Of a stretch of 64,000 nt of DNA, positions 16,608 to 25,396 are shown one piece after another. This stretch comes from Mumia sp. zg.B17. Its GTDB lineage: Bacteria > Actinomycetota > Actinomycetes > Propionibacteriales > Nocardioidaceae. Position 1 is the first letter of the stretch. Each line of letters starts with the position of its first letter. The notes under the pieces were generated by a model. The model saw only the letters and a list, made by a program, of their open reading frames with translations. It was not told where the DNA came from and did no database searches. The translations under genes were made by a program, and so were the position numbers. The stretch is from positions 434,001-498,000 of the forward strand of contig NZ_JAHWCI010000006.1 in the NCBI RefSeq assembly GCF_019550915.1, written 5' to 3'.

Positions 16608-18548
16608 TCAGGCCAGCGAGCCGCCGATGGCCCTCTCACGCAGCTGGCGGCGCTGCTGCTCGAGCGCCACCAGGTCGCCGAACATCGCGTTGTAGTCGGC
16701 CGTCGACTCCAGAGGATCGGTGCGCTGCAGCCTCGACTTGACCGCGGCGATCCTGCGCAGGATGGCGAGCTCCTGGACGCGGGCGGCGAGGGCGACGACG
16801 AGCGCGGCGTCAGGGACGCCCGACACCGGCAACGGGTCGACCGACAGATGGGCGAGCGTGCGCTGTGCCTGCGGGTCCCCGAGGCGGTCGCGAACCCGGG
16901 CGGCCCAGGCGTCGTCGGGCTTCGACGGCAGCCCTTCCGCCTTCGCCGCCGACCAGATCGCCGTCGCGTACGGGTGCGTGAAGACGTCGTCGTCGAGCGC
17001 GTCGGCGTACGGGGCGAGGAGGTGAGGGTGCTGGACGAGCACCTTCAGGAGCTCGCGCTCGTCGGTGAACCGCTGCTCCCCCAGGCTCGGCACCGGCGCC
17101 ACAGGCTCGTCGGCCGCAGGACCCGACGTCGGGCTTGCCCCGTCGGTCACCCCTGCCTCGTCGGACCGGCCCGCGCCACGGCTGCTGCTCGTGCGCGTGG
17201 CGGGGCGCGGAGCGGGCCGGCGGCGGGCCTCACCCAGCTCGCGGCGGACCTCGTCGAGCTCGACGCCCACCGTGGAGGCGATCTCGCGGACGAACTGCTC
17301 GACCTTGCCCTGGTCGCGGACCGCCGAGACGAGCTCGACCGCCGATCGAAGGGCGTCGACCCGTTGGTCGGCGTGGTCGAGGTCATAACGGGCGACGACG
17401 TTGCGCAGCACGAAGCGGTAGAGCGGGATCCGGGACGCGACCAGCTCCTGCACCGCCGCGTCGCCCTGGTGGAGCCGTACGTCGCAGGGGTCCAGGCCGT
17501 CGGGCTGGACGGCTACGTAGGTCTGGGCGACGAACTGCGCGTCGCCCTCGAACGCGCGCATGGCGGCCTTCTGGCCCGCCTCGTCCCCGTCGAACGTGAA
17601 GATCACCTCACCGCGCATCGCCTCGTGGTCGAGGAGCAGCCGCCGGAGGACACGGGCGTGCTCCTCCCCGAACGCCGTGCCGCAGGTCGCCACCGCCGTG
17701 CCGACGCCGGCCTCGTGACAGGCCATGACGTCGGTGTAGCCCTCGACCACCACCGCCTGGCTGGACTTGGAAATCGCCTTGCGTGCGAGGTCGACCCCGT
17801 ACAGGACCTGGCTCTTCTTGTAGAGCGGCGTCTCCGGGGTGTTGAGGTATTTCGCCTCGATCCGGTCGTCGTCGAAGAGGCGGCGCGCGCCGAAGCCCAC
17901 CACGTCGCCGGACGCGTCGCGGATCGGCCACATCAGGCGGCCACGGAAGCGGTCGTACGGTCCGCGGTTGCCGCGGGCGACGAGGCCGGCGGCCACCAGG
18001 TCGTCGTCGGCGAACCCGCGCCCGCGGAGGTGCCGGTAGAGCGCCTCTCCGTCGCGAGGGGCGAACCCGACGCCGAAGCGTTCGGCCGCGTCGCGGGAGA
18101 ACCCTCGCTCGGAGAGGAACTGGCGCCCCTTCACGGCGACCTTGTCGGACGCGAGCTGGTCGGAGTAGAACTCCTCTGCGGCGGCGTTGGCCGCGACCAG
18201 TCTCCCCCGCTGGGCGAAGTCCCGCTGCGGGCCTGCTGGACCATCGACGTAGGTCAGGGTGATCGCGTACTTGGCGGCCAGTCGCTCGACGGCCTCGCTG
18301 AAGCTGATCTGGTCGATCTTCTGGAGGAACGTGAAGACGTCACCGCCCTCTCCGCAGCCGAAGCAGTAGTACATCCCGCGCGACGGAGTGACGTTGAACG
18401 ACGGCGACTTCTCGTCGTGGAACGGGCAGAGGCCCTTGCGGGAACCACCACCGGCGTTGCGCAGCGTCACGTACTGCTCGACGATCTCGTCGATCCGCGC
18501 ACGCTCGCGCACTGCTGCGATGTCGTCCTCGCGGATCCGGCCTGCCAC
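16608..18548 (-). CDS. dnaG: DNA primase
   Basis: A 646-residue primase that makes RNA primers at the replication fork. The N-terminal CHC2 zinc ribbon includes LCPFHDEKSPSFNV and YYCFGCGEGGD (residues about 40-70). The Toprim catalytic core follows with VVVEGYTDVMACHEAG and VIFTFDGDEAGQKAA. A variable Pro/Ser-rich linker near residue 440 precedes the helicase-binding C-terminal domain. The GTG start and length are normal. It follows dgt by 54 bases, the standard dgt-dnaG order of actinobacteria. Confidence 0.97.
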   Translation of the reverse strand: MAGRIREDDIAAVRERARIDEIVEQYVTLRNAGGGSRKGLCPFHDEKSPSFNVTPSRGMYYCFGCGEGGDVFTFLQKIDQISFSEAVERLAAKYAITLTYVDGPAGPQRDFAQRGRLVAANAAAEEFYSDQLASDKVAVKGRQFLSERGFSRDAAERFGVGFAPRDGEALYRHLRGRGFADDDLVAAGLVARGNRGPYDRFRGRLMWPIRDASGDVVGFGARRLFDDDRIEAKYLNTPETPLYKKSQVLYGVDLARKAISKSSQAVVVEGYTDVMACHEAGVGTAVATCGTAFGEEHARVLRRLLLDHEAMRGEVIFTFDGDEAGQKAAMRAFEGDAQFVAQTYVAVQPDGLDPCDVRLHQGDAAVQELVASRIPLYRFVLRNVVARYDLDHADQRVDALRSAVELVSAVRDQGKVEQFVREIASTVGVELDEVRRELGEARRRPAPRPATRTSSSRGAGRSDEAGVTDGASPTSGPAADEPVAPVPSLGEQRFTDERELLKVLVQHPHLLAPYADALDDDVFTHPYATAIWSAAKAEGLPSKPDDAWAARVRDRLGDPQAQRTLAHLSVDPLPVSGVPDAALVVALAARVQELAILRRIAAVKSRLQRTDPLESTADYNAMFGDLVALEQQRRQLRERAIGGSLA

Positions 18549-18602
18549 GCAGGCGAGTCTACGGTGCTCCCACGAGCCGGCCGCCGCCGTGCACGACGAT
18601 GC

Positions 18603-19895
18603 CTAGAGCAGTCGTCGTCCCCAGGCGCGGGCCGAGTCGTCGGTGAGCGAGGCCACCTGGTCGACCACCACGCGCAGCCGCGACTCATCGGAGTCGGCCA
18701 ACCGCAGATCGGCCGCGAACGGCGCCTCCAGCAGCTCCGGCCCCTTGGTGACCAGGACCTCGACGAGACCGGTGAGGAGGGTGCGCTGCTGCGCCAGCAG
18801 CTCGACTCTGGCGTCGTCACGCATGACGTAGTGCGCCGCGACCGCCTTCAGGACCGCGATCTCGTCGCGTGTCTCGTCGGGGACGACCAGGTCGGCCTCG
18901 TAGCGGGTCAGCGGGACCGACCCGTACGACGCACGGGTCGCGTCTCGCGCAGCCGCCGCGAAGCGTCCGACGAGCGCGCTCGTGAGTCCCTTGAGCGCGC
19001 CGAGCGAACGGCGGCTCCCGTCGTACGGCGAGGTGGGCCACTCGGGCATCGCGGTGAGCCGGGAGTACGCCGCGTCGAGCCGGCGGTCGGACGCGTCACG
19101 GACGTACCACTCGCGGACGGTCGACCAGATCACGTCGCGGTCGTCGGGGATGGCGAACAGGTCGACGCTGCCGGCGACGATCCCGTCCTCGACGTCGTGG
19201 ACGCAGTAGGCGATGTCGTCGGAGAGGTCCATCACCTGGGCCTCCACGCAGCGGCGGTCGCCCGGGGCGTCGCGGCGGATCCAGCCGAAGACGGCGAGGT
19301 CGTCGTCGTAGACGCCGAACTTGCGCACCAGCCGCGGAGACCCGTCGCCGTGGGTCCCCTCCGGGACGGGCGCGGCGTCGCGGGTCCACGGGTACTTCGT
19401 GCAGGCGTCGAGCGTCGCCCGCGTGAGGTTGAGGCCGACGCTGACGCCGTGCGGGTCGAAGGTCTTGGCCTCCAGCCTGGTGAGGATCCGCAACGTCTGG
19501 GCGTTGCCCTCGAACCCCCCGCACGCCGCCGCCACCTCGTCGAGCGCGCGCTCGCCGTTGTGCCCGAACGGGGGATGACCGAGGTCGTGAGCCAGCGCGG
19601 CCGAGTCGACCACGTCGGGGTCGCAGCCCAGCGACTTCCCGAGCTCCCGGGCGACCTGCGCGACCTCGAGGGAGTGCGTCAGACGGTTGCGCACGAAGTC
19701 GTCGGTGCCGGGTCCGACCACCTGGGTCTTGGCGGCGAGACGACGTAGCGCCGCCGAGTGGAGGATGCGTGCCCGGTCACGCTCGAACGCGCTTCGGCCG
19801 GCCCGCTTGGGCGGCTCCGGCACGACCCTCTCGCGGGCCGATGCGGGGTAGGGCTCGCGCGAGGGGGCGGGCACGTCGGGCGGGGTCACGTCCAC
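18603..19895 (-). CDS. dgt: dGTP triphosphohydrolase-like HD protein
   Basis: A 430-residue HD-domain enzyme that hydrolyses dNTPs to the nucleoside and triphosphate. The metal site is visible as RLTHSLEV near residue 75 and AHDLGHPPFGHNGE near 105-120. DLSDDIAYCVHDVEDG near 235 carries the last acidic ligand. A Pro-rich N-terminus of about 30 residues is ahead of RILHSAALRRLAAKTQV. The start is GTG at 19895. With dnaG immediately downstream it forms the common actinobacterial pair, linking nucleotide pools to priming. Confidence 0.93.
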   Translation of the reverse strand: MDVTPPDVPAPSREPYPASARERVVPEPPKRAGRSAFERDRARILHSAALRRLAAKTQVVGPGTDDFVRNRLTHSLEVAQVARELGKSLGCDPDVVDSAALAHDLGHPPFGHNGERALDEVAAACGGFEGNAQTLRILTRLEAKTFDPHGVSVGLNLTRATLDACTKYPWTRDAAPVPEGTHGDGSPRLVRKFGVYDDDLAVFGWIRRDAPGDRRCVEAQVMDLSDDIAYCVHDVEDGIVAGSVDLFAIPDDRDVIWSTVREWYVRDASDRRLDAAYSRLTAMPEWPTSPYDGSRRSLGALKGLTSALVGRFAAAARDATRASYGSVPLTRYEADLVVPDETRDEIAVLKAVAAHYVMRDDARVELLAQQRTLLTGLVEVLVTKGPELLEAPFAADLRLADSDESRLRVVVDQVASLTDDSARAWGRRLL

Positions 19896-19951
19896 GAGCC
19901 TAGCGATCCGTCAGACCCTCTTGCGCATGCGTGCGGGAGGCCATACGTTTC

Positions 19952-19964
19952 GGAACGCCGTTCC
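19952..19964. promoter_or_regulatory. Palindromic operator candidate upstream of the secreted hydrolase
   Basis: GGAACG, one base, CGTTCC at 19952-19964 is a perfect dyad, 63 bases before the hydrolase start. This form (GGAACGNCGTTCC) is typical of TetR-family operators. No TetR gene lies beside it in this window. Confidence 0.5.
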
Positions 19965-20027
19965 ACCGTCATCTCGGGAACGCGTCGGTCGGTGCCGTGT
20001 CCATCACCTCACGCACCAGGAGCACCG

Positions 20028-21005
20028 TTGAAGAACTCGTCACCGCGGCGTCTGCCGCGCCTGCTCGCCACTGCCGCCGGAGCCGTCGGCGCGATCGCCG
20101 CACTCCTCGTCGGCTCGCCGCCTCCGGCGTCGGCCGCCGTCGCCTGCTCGGGCTACTCCTCCTCCACCACCACCTGTGTCAGCTCCCCGATCACGGTCGG
20201 CGGCACGTCGTACGCCGCCGACTGGTACCTGCCCAACGGGACCGCCACCGGGCTGATGCTGGTCGAGCACGGCTTCAGCCGCAGCTGCAAGCACCTCCGC
20301 GGCACCAGCAAGGCGATCGCGCAGAAGGGCCTGATGGTCGTCTGCCTGAACGAGGACATGACAGCCGGCAACCCCGGGCTCGCCACGATCATCGGCAACG
20401 CCCTGGCCGACAGGGCCGTCGTCCCACCCAACGGCAAGCCCCTCCCCACGGCCTACATCGTCGGAGGCCACTCCGCGGGCGGGCACTTCGCCGCCCTCGT
20501 CGGGCAGCGACTCGCTCAGCGCGGCTACGCCGGGCTCAAGGGCGCCGTGCTCTTCGACCCGGTCGCGGCCGACGGGTTCACCGCCGCGCTCCAGGCGGTC
20601 TCTGCCGGCGGGTCGCGCCCGGTCCTGAGCATCGCTGCGCGCCCGAGCGTCATCAACCTCTTCAACAACTCGTTCGGTGCACTCACCTCGCTCGGCGCGG
20701 ACTTCGTCGGTATCCAGCTGGTCTGGTCGAAGATCTCCCTGGGCACCCCGAGCGGCGGCAGCTGTCACATCGACAGCGAGGGCGAGAACACCGACTTCAT
20801 CGGCGTGGCGGGAGCGCTCTGCAGCCCCAACGCCACGCAGACCGCCCGGCTGCGTGACTTCGCCTCGACCTGGGCGAAGGACCTCGCGACGGGCACACGC
20901 ACGGCGTCGCACTACTGCACGGACGCCGACGTGGTCGCCACCTGCGGGTCGGTCGTGAGAGACCTCGTCGACCGGTCGCTGCCGCTCGCGGCACCGATCC
21001 GATGA
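20028..21005 (+). CDS. Secreted alpha/beta hydrolase (esterase/lipase-like)
   Basis: A 325-residue protein starting at a TTG (20028) with AGGAG upstream. Residues 1-35 are a Sec signal peptide: basic start, hydrophobic core, likely cleavage after PPPASA. The mature enzyme has the nucleophile elbow VGGHSAGGHFA near residue 150. Several Cys (CSGYSSSTTTC, CKHL, CHID, CSPN, C near the end) could form disulphides, as suits an exported enzyme. A palindromic operator candidate precedes it. The substrate is unknown; polymer or lipid esters are plausible. Confidence 0.85.
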   Translation: MKNSSPRRLPRLLATAAGAVGAIAALLVGSPPPASAAVACSGYSSSTTTCVSSPITVGGTSYAADWYLPNGTATGLMLVEHGFSRSCKHLRGTSKAIAQKGLMVVCLNEDMTAGNPGLATIIGNALADRAVVPPNGKPLPTAYIVGGHSAGGHFAALVGQRLAQRGYAGLKGAVLFDPVAADGFTAALQAVSAGGSRPVLSIAARPSVINLFNNSFGALTSLGADFVGIQLVWSKISLGTPSGGSCHIDSEGENTDFIGVAGALCSPNATQTARLRDFASTWAKDLATGTRTASHYCTDADVVATCGSVVRDLVDRSLPLAAPIR

Positions 21006-21029
21006 GGTGACGTGTCCCCGCTGCCGGCC

Positions 21030-21881
21030 TCACCAGCGCCCGTTGCGCGGCCGGGGCTGGCAGCGGGGGCACGTGTACGACGAGCGGTTCATGAAGGAGT
21101 CGCGCCGGACGGGTGTCCCGCAGCGCGAGCACGGCTCGCCCTCCTGCCCATACACCTCCAGCGACCGCGAGAAGTAGCCGCTCTCGCCGTTCACCGCGAC
21201 GTACAACGCGTCGAACGACGTGCCGCCTTGCGCGAGCGCCGCGGTCATCACCTCCCGTGAACCCTCGAGCACCCGCTGCGCCTCGGCCCGCCGGAGGGTG
21301 TCGGTGGGCCGGGCGTAGTGCAGCCGCGCGAGCCACAACGCCTCGTCGGCATAGATGTTGCCGATCCCCGAGACGAGCGTCTGGTCGAGCAGCGCACGCT
21401 TGAGCCCCGTCCGACGACGGCGCAACCGATCGACGAACTCCGCGTCGTCGAACGAGTCGTCGAGCGGGTCTCGCGCGATGTGCGCGATCTCGGAGGGGAG
21501 CTCGGCCCCGCCGTTACTGAGGGCCAGCCCGCCGAACATCCGCTGGTCCACGAACCGCAGCTGCACGCCGTCCTCCAGGTCGAGCACGACCCGGAGGTGT
21601 CGCTCTGTCGGGGCGTCCGGCGGCTGCACCAGGAACTGGCCGCTCATCCCCAGGTGCGCCAGGACTGCGTCGCCCGACTCCAGCGGCAGCCAGAGGTACT
21701 TGCCGCGACGTGAGGCTCCCAGCACGCGGTCGCCGGTGAGGCGCAGCGCGAAGTCCTCGGGCCCGGCGAGGTGGCGACGCACGGGGCGGGGGTGGAGCAC
21801 CTCGACCCGCTCGATCCGGCGTCCCGACACGTGATCGGCGAGGCCACGCCGGACGACCTCGACCTCGGGAAGCTCAGGCAT
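21030..21881 (-). CDS. mutM: Formamidopyrimidine-DNA glycosylase (Fpg)
   Basis: A 283-residue base-excision enzyme that removes 8-oxoguanine and nicks the strand. The catalytic start MPELPEVE has the Pro2 nucleophile and Glu3. The helix-two-turn-helix region contains [21 protein letters not shown]. The C-terminal zinc finger is [10 protein letters not shown] then CPRCQP. Length is normal. It lies 15 bases after rnc, in the rpmF-rnc-mutM cluster common to actinobacteria. Confidence 0.96.
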   Translation of the reverse strand: MPELPEVEVVRRGLADHVSGRRIERVEVLHPRPVRRHLAGPEDFALRLTGDRVLGASRRGKYLWLPLESGDAVLAHLGMSGQFLVQPPDAPTERHLRVVLDLEDGVQLRFVDQRMFGGLALSNGGAELPSEIAHIARDPLDDSFDDAEFVDRLRRRRTGLKRALLDQTLVSGIGNIYADEALWLARLHYARPTDTLRRAEAQRVLEGSREVMTAALAQGGTSFDALYVAVNGESGYFSRSLEVYGQEGEPCSRCGTPVRRDSFMNRSSYTCPRCQPRPRNGRW

Positions 21882-21896
21882 GGCTGGCCGACCGGC

Positions 21897-22733
21897 TCAG
21901 GAGTCGGCGCGTGACCTGGACGTGCCGGCGCCAGAACCTGCCGCGGCGGCCTCGGCCGACTCCGCGGCATCGACGACCTCGGCTGCCGGGGCGACGGTGC
22001 CGTCCTCATGATCGACCGCGTCGACGGTCGCCTTGATGGCCCGCCAGGCCGTCTCCGCGACCTGCTGCTCGGCTTCCTTCTTGGAGTGGCCGGTGCCCTC
22101 GCCGTAGACCTGCCCGCCCACGCGGACGTGGGCGGTGAAGGTCTTGTCGTGGTCGGGACCCTCCTCGGTGAGGCGGTACTCGGGCACGCCGAGGCGTCGG
22201 TCGGAGGAGAGCTCCTGAAGACTCGTCTTCCAGTCGAGGCCGGCGCCGAGCTCGGCAGCGCGCGCCATCACCGGGTCGAAGAGCCGGTGGACGACCGTGT
22301 CGGCGCCGCTGAACCCGTCCTGGAGGTAGACGGCCCCGATCACCGCCTCGACGGTGTCGGACAGGATCGAGGACTTGTCGCGACCACCGGTCGCCTCCTC
22401 GCCCCGCCCCAGCCTCAGGTAGGCGCCCAGCCCGAGCGTGCGAGCCACGTCGGCCAGCGCGCGGGCGTTGACGACCGCAGCTCGCAGCTTGGCGAGGCGG
22501 CCTTCGGGAAGGTCGGGGTGCGCGTTGTAGAGCGTGTCGGTGATCACCAGACCGAGAACGGCGTCCCCCAAGAACTCGAGCCGCTCGTTGTTGGGGATGC
22601 CGCCGTTCTCGTACGCGTACGACCGGTGCGTCAACGCCTGCGTCAGCAGCCCCGGCGCGAGGCCGGGCACGCCGAGGCGCTCCAGAAGGGCAGCGTTCGC
22701 TGCCCCGTCACCGTCGTCGACGACGTCGGACAC
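21897..22733 (-). CDS. rnc: Ribonuclease III
   Basis: A 278-residue double-strand RNA endonuclease for rRNA and mRNA processing. The signature [13 protein letters not shown] is near residue 53 and the second metal motif ([15 protein letters not shown]) near 130. The dsRNA-binding domain ([18 protein letters not shown] to [10 protein letters not shown]) ends near 240. An acidic/Ala tail of about 40 residues is unusual but common in actinobacteria. The GTG start lies 10 bases after rpmF. Confidence 0.96.
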   Translation of the reverse strand: MSDVVDDGDGAANAALLERLGVPGLAPGLLTQALTHRSYAYENGGIPNNERLEFLGDAVLGLVITDTLYNAHPDLPEGRLAKLRAAVVNARALADVARTLGLGAYLRLGRGEEATGGRDKSSILSDTVEAVIGAVYLQDGFSGADTVVHRLFDPVMARAAELGAGLDWKTSLQELSSDRRLGVPEYRLTEEGPDHDKTFTAHVRVGGQVYGEGTGHSKKEAEQQVAETAWRAIKATVDAVDHEDGTVAPAAEVVDAAESAEAAAAGSGAGTSRSRADS

Positions 22734-22743
22734 GAGAGGCTTC

Positions 22744-22929
22744 TCAGACGACCTGGCGCAGCTCGCCGCGGGGACCGTACTGGCCGCAGTCCGGGCAAGC
22801 GCGGTGCGGCAGGTGCTTGGCGCGGCACGCCGGGTTGGCGCAGATCACGAGCTGAGGCGCGGAGGCCTTCCACTGCGAACGACGGTGGCGGGTGTTGCTG
22901 CGCGACATCTTGCGCTTCGGGACTGCCAC
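22744..22929 (-). CDS. rpmF: Ribosomal protein L32
   Basis: A 61-residue 50S protein. It begins [19 protein letters not shown] and carries a zinc ribbon: C-x4-C in CANPAC and C-x2-C in CPDC. It is the zinc-binding (C+) form. A GTG start follows only two bases after DUF177, the standard DUF177-rpmF pair found across bacteria. Confidence 0.97.
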   Translation of the reverse strand: MAVPKRKMSRSNTRHRRSQWKASAPQLVICANPACRAKHLPHRACPDCGQYGPRGELRQVV

Positions 22930-22931
22930 TT

Positions 22932-23519
22932 CTACTCCTCGTTTGGGCCGGACTCACGCCCGGTCTGGTCCGTACCGCCCGCGGGGCGGTCGTTGCCTTG
23001 CTTCAGCTGGCTGAGCGCCGACCACCTCGGGTCGACGGCCTCGCCGTGTGTGTGCTCTGGGTCGTCCGCGAGCCGTGCTCCGCACTCGGCGCACAGTCCC
23101 GGACAGTCCGGGGCACACAACGGGTTGTGCGGAAGTGCGAGCACCACCGCGTCCCGCAGGACAGGCTCCAGGTCGAGCAGGTCTCCCTGGAGTCGGGCGA
23201 TATCGTCCTCCTCGCCCTCGTCGTCATACACGTACAGCTCCTGAAGGTCGACGGTGACCTCACCGTCGATCTCCTGCAGGCAGCGTACGCACTCACCAGA
23301 GGTGTGCACCGAGGCGGTCCCTGTCAGCAGGATGCCTTCCATGACCGACTCGAGCCGGAGATCGAGATCGACGTCACTTCCCTCGGGCACGCCGAGCATG
23401 TCGACACCCATGCCCGCCGGAGCCTTCGCCGAGTAGGTGAACTCGCGCTGCGTTCCGGGTCGGCGCGCGATCTCGTGCGTGTCGAGAACGAACGGCGCCC
23501 GGGAGTCGAGCGTGGTCAC
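22932..23519 (-). CDS. DUF177 (YceD) family protein
   Basis: A 195-residue protein linked in bacteria to large-subunit rRNA and L32 production. It contains the four-Cys pattern ECVRCL and [14 protein letters not shown] around residues 76-130, and the conserved DPRW near the end. Its role here is inferred from family and from the tight link with rpmF (two-base gap). The start is GTG at 23519 with an AAGGAGTAC box. The C-terminal 25 residues are polar and variable. Confidence 0.88.
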   Translation of the reverse strand: MTTLDSRAPFVLDTHEIARRPGTQREFTYSAKAPAGMGVDMLGVPEGSDVDLDLRLESVMEGILLTGTASVHTSGECVRCLQEIDGEVTVDLQELYVYDDEGEEDDIARLQGDLLDLEPVLRDAVVLALPHNPLCAPDCPGLCAECGARLADDPEHTHGEAVDPRWSALSQLKQGNDRPAGGTDQTGRESGPNEE

Positions 23520-23644
23520 ACGTACTCCTTAAAGGCATGGCGAGGTGCGGCCCAGTTGCAGGCCACGGACCAGGATAGCGAACCCACCCACGCGAGCGCG
23601 AACCCGCATGCGCGGGTGGCCCGCCGGGCGCCAGGCCCCGCGGG

Positions 23645-24127
23645 CTACCCCTCGGCGGCGAGCTTGCGCTCGAGTGCCGCGAGGACTACCGGCGGCACGT
23701 GCGGAGACACGTCTCCCCCGTGTCGCGCGACCTCCTTGACGAGGCTGGAGGCGAGGAAGGAGTATTCCGGGCTGGTCGGCATGAACAGCGTGTCCACCCG
23801 GGCCAGCGTGGAGTTCATCTGGGCCATCTGGAGCTCGTAGTCGAAGTCGGAGACCGCCCGGAGACCCTTCACGACCGCCTGGATGCCGTGGGCGGTGCAG
23901 AAGTCGACGAGCAGCCCGGAGAACGTCATCACCCGGACGTTGGCGAGATCGCCCAGCACCTCCTCGAGGAGCGCGACCCGCTCGGCCGTGTTGAACATCA
24001 CCCGCTTGGAGTCGTTGATCCCCACCGCGACGACAACCTCGTCGAAGAGATGGGACGTGCGGGCGACGATGTCGACGTGCCCGAGCGTCACCGGGTCGAA
24101 GGATCCGGGGCAGACGGCCCTACTCAT
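23645..24127 (-). CDS. coaD: Phosphopantetheine adenylyltransferase
   Basis: A 160-residue enzyme that adenylates 4'-phosphopantetheine in CoA synthesis. The nucleotide site GSFDPVTLGH is at residue 8 and the second motif FLASSLVKEVARHGG near 125. The ATG at 24127 gives the normal length; an earlier in-frame ATG at 24160 lies inside rsmD and adds 11 residues. It overlaps the end of rsmD by eight bases, so translation is coupled. Confidence 0.96.
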   Translation of the reverse strand: MSRAVCPGSFDPVTLGHVDIVARTSHLFDEVVVAVGINDSKRVMFNTAERVALLEEVLGDLANVRVMTFSGLLVDFCTAHGIQAVVKGLRAVSDFDYELQMAQMNSTLARVDTLFMPTSPEYSFLASSLVKEVARHGGDVSPHVPPVVLAALERKLAAEG

Positions 24128-24686
24128 GCGGCCGACCGTACCAAAGCGTCGTCTCGCCATAACGGCGGTCTCCGAGCGGCTCGACGGCCTCGGGCCACGC
24201 GAACGCGCCGTCGCGGGTGGAGCGCTCGACGACCACGATGCCGTCGCTCGACCACCATCTCTGGGACGTCACCACCGCGACCACGGCACTGACCTCGTCG
24301 TTCGGCACGTCGTACGGAGGGTCGAGGACGAGGAGGTCGTACGGCGCCGGCGGCGGCGTCCGGACGAACGAGCGCACCTTCTCCGCCACGACGTCGACGG
24401 CGCCGGAGACCCCCAGCTCACGCGCGTTGCGGCGGATCACCTGCGCCGTACGCCGGTCGGCCTCGACAAGCGTCGCGTGGACCGCCCCACGCGAGACCGC
24501 CTCGAGGCCGAGAGCGCCCGACCCGGCGTACAGGTCGAGCACCCGTACGCCGTCGAACCCGCCGAGCCGCGTCTCCAGCGCGGAGAACATCGCCTCGCGC
24601 ACACGGTCGGAGGTCGGCCGCGTCGCGGAGCCGGGCGGGGTCGCCAGCCGCCGGCCGCCGAGCGCGCCCGCGATGATCCGTGTCAT
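24120..24686 (-). CDS. rsmD: 16S rRNA (guanine966-N2)-methyltransferase
   Basis: A 188-residue SAM-dependent methyltransferase. The AdoMet motif is LDLYAGSGALGLEA near residue 52 and the catalytic LDPPYD near 125. It starts MTRIIAGALGGRRLATPPG at the ATG at 24686, overlapping the DinB gene by four bases (ATGA). It also overlaps coaD downstream. The rsmD-coaD order is the usual one. Confidence 0.94.
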   Translation of the reverse strand: MTRIIAGALGGRRLATPPGSATRPTSDRVREAMFSALETRLGGFDGVRVLDLYAGSGALGLEAVSRGAVHATLVEADRRTAQVIRRNARELGVSGAVDVVAEKVRSFVRTPPPAPYDLLVLDPPYDVPNDEVSAVVAVVTSQRWWSSDGIVVVERSTRDGAFAWPEAVEPLGDRRYGETTLWYGRPHE

Positions 24687-25396
24687 GAACGCCCTCGCTC
24701 GTCGATCTCCAGGTCCCGCAGCGCGAACCGGAGATGTTCCCACTCCTCGTTGAGGACGACGTGCAGGCACTGCAGCACGCTCACCCTGACTGTCGGCCTC
24801 CACGGGTCGACGCGTGGCTGGGCGAGGAGCTCGTGAGTCACGTGGTCGAGGAACTCTCTGACCAGCGCCTGGTGCTCGCCACGGACCGCGAGGATCTCCT
24901 CGTACGAGGTCGGCTCGCGGAAGATGGTGACGTCGCCGCCGGTGTCGGCGAACTCGGCGAACGGCTGGCCGATCGGGTGGTACGGCTGCTGCTCCCCGAA
25001 GATCGCGCCCTTCAGCCACACGTCCGTCGCCATGACGAGGTGGCGGAGGGTCTGGGCGAACGTCCACTCGCCGTCGACCGAGACGCCCCCGCGCCCGCGC
25101 GCCGTGACGAGCGCCTCGGCCCACGCGGCCTCCACGGCCGACCAGGCCTCGCGCAGCCCGTCGGGATCGGTCGCGTCCTTGAGCTCACGACCGGGGAAGC
25201 GCTTGGCAAGCTCGCTCTCAACGTAGGGCGCGACGTCGATCCCGTTGACGAAGAGCGGACCGTCGGCGAGGTCGGGCGTGTCGAGATCCATCCCCGCGAC
25301 GTAGACCCCGCGCATCACCACATCGGCCAGGTCGGAGCGGAGGACCCTCGCCCCCGACAGGTCTTCGTCGACGAACTCCCTGCGCTCACCCGTCAT
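24683..25396 (-). CDS. DinB-superfamily protein with pentapeptide-like N-terminus
   Basis: A 237-residue four-helix DinB-like protein. Residues 1-40 (DLSGARVLRSDLADVVMRGVYV) look like a short pentapeptide-repeat strand. The DinB bundle follows, with the candidate metal His in LRHLVMATD and in HVVLNEEWEHL, spaced as in the His-triad. In actinobacteria such proteins include mycothiol-dependent enzymes, but the reaction of this one is unknown. It sits inside the recG-rsmD-coaD operon with four-base overlaps on both sides. Confidence 0.78.
   Translation of the reverse strand: MTGERREFVDEDLSGARVLRSDLADVVMRGVYVAGMDLDTPDLADGPLFVNGIDVAPYVESELAKRFPGRELKDATDPDGLREAWSAVEAAWAEALVTARGRGGVSVDGEWTFAQTLRHLVMATDVWLKGAIFGEQQPYHPIGQPFAEFADTGGDVTIFREPTSYEEILAVRGEHQALVREFLDHVTHELLAQPRVDPWRPTVRVSVLQCLHVVLNEEWEHLRFALRDLEIDERGRS

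Noticed and set aside
15207-19748. A 1513-codon open frame on the plus strand
   Set aside because: It is antisense to dgt, dnaG, the sigma factor and the hypothetical gene, all with clear motifs. GC-rich third positions keep the opposite strand free of stops.
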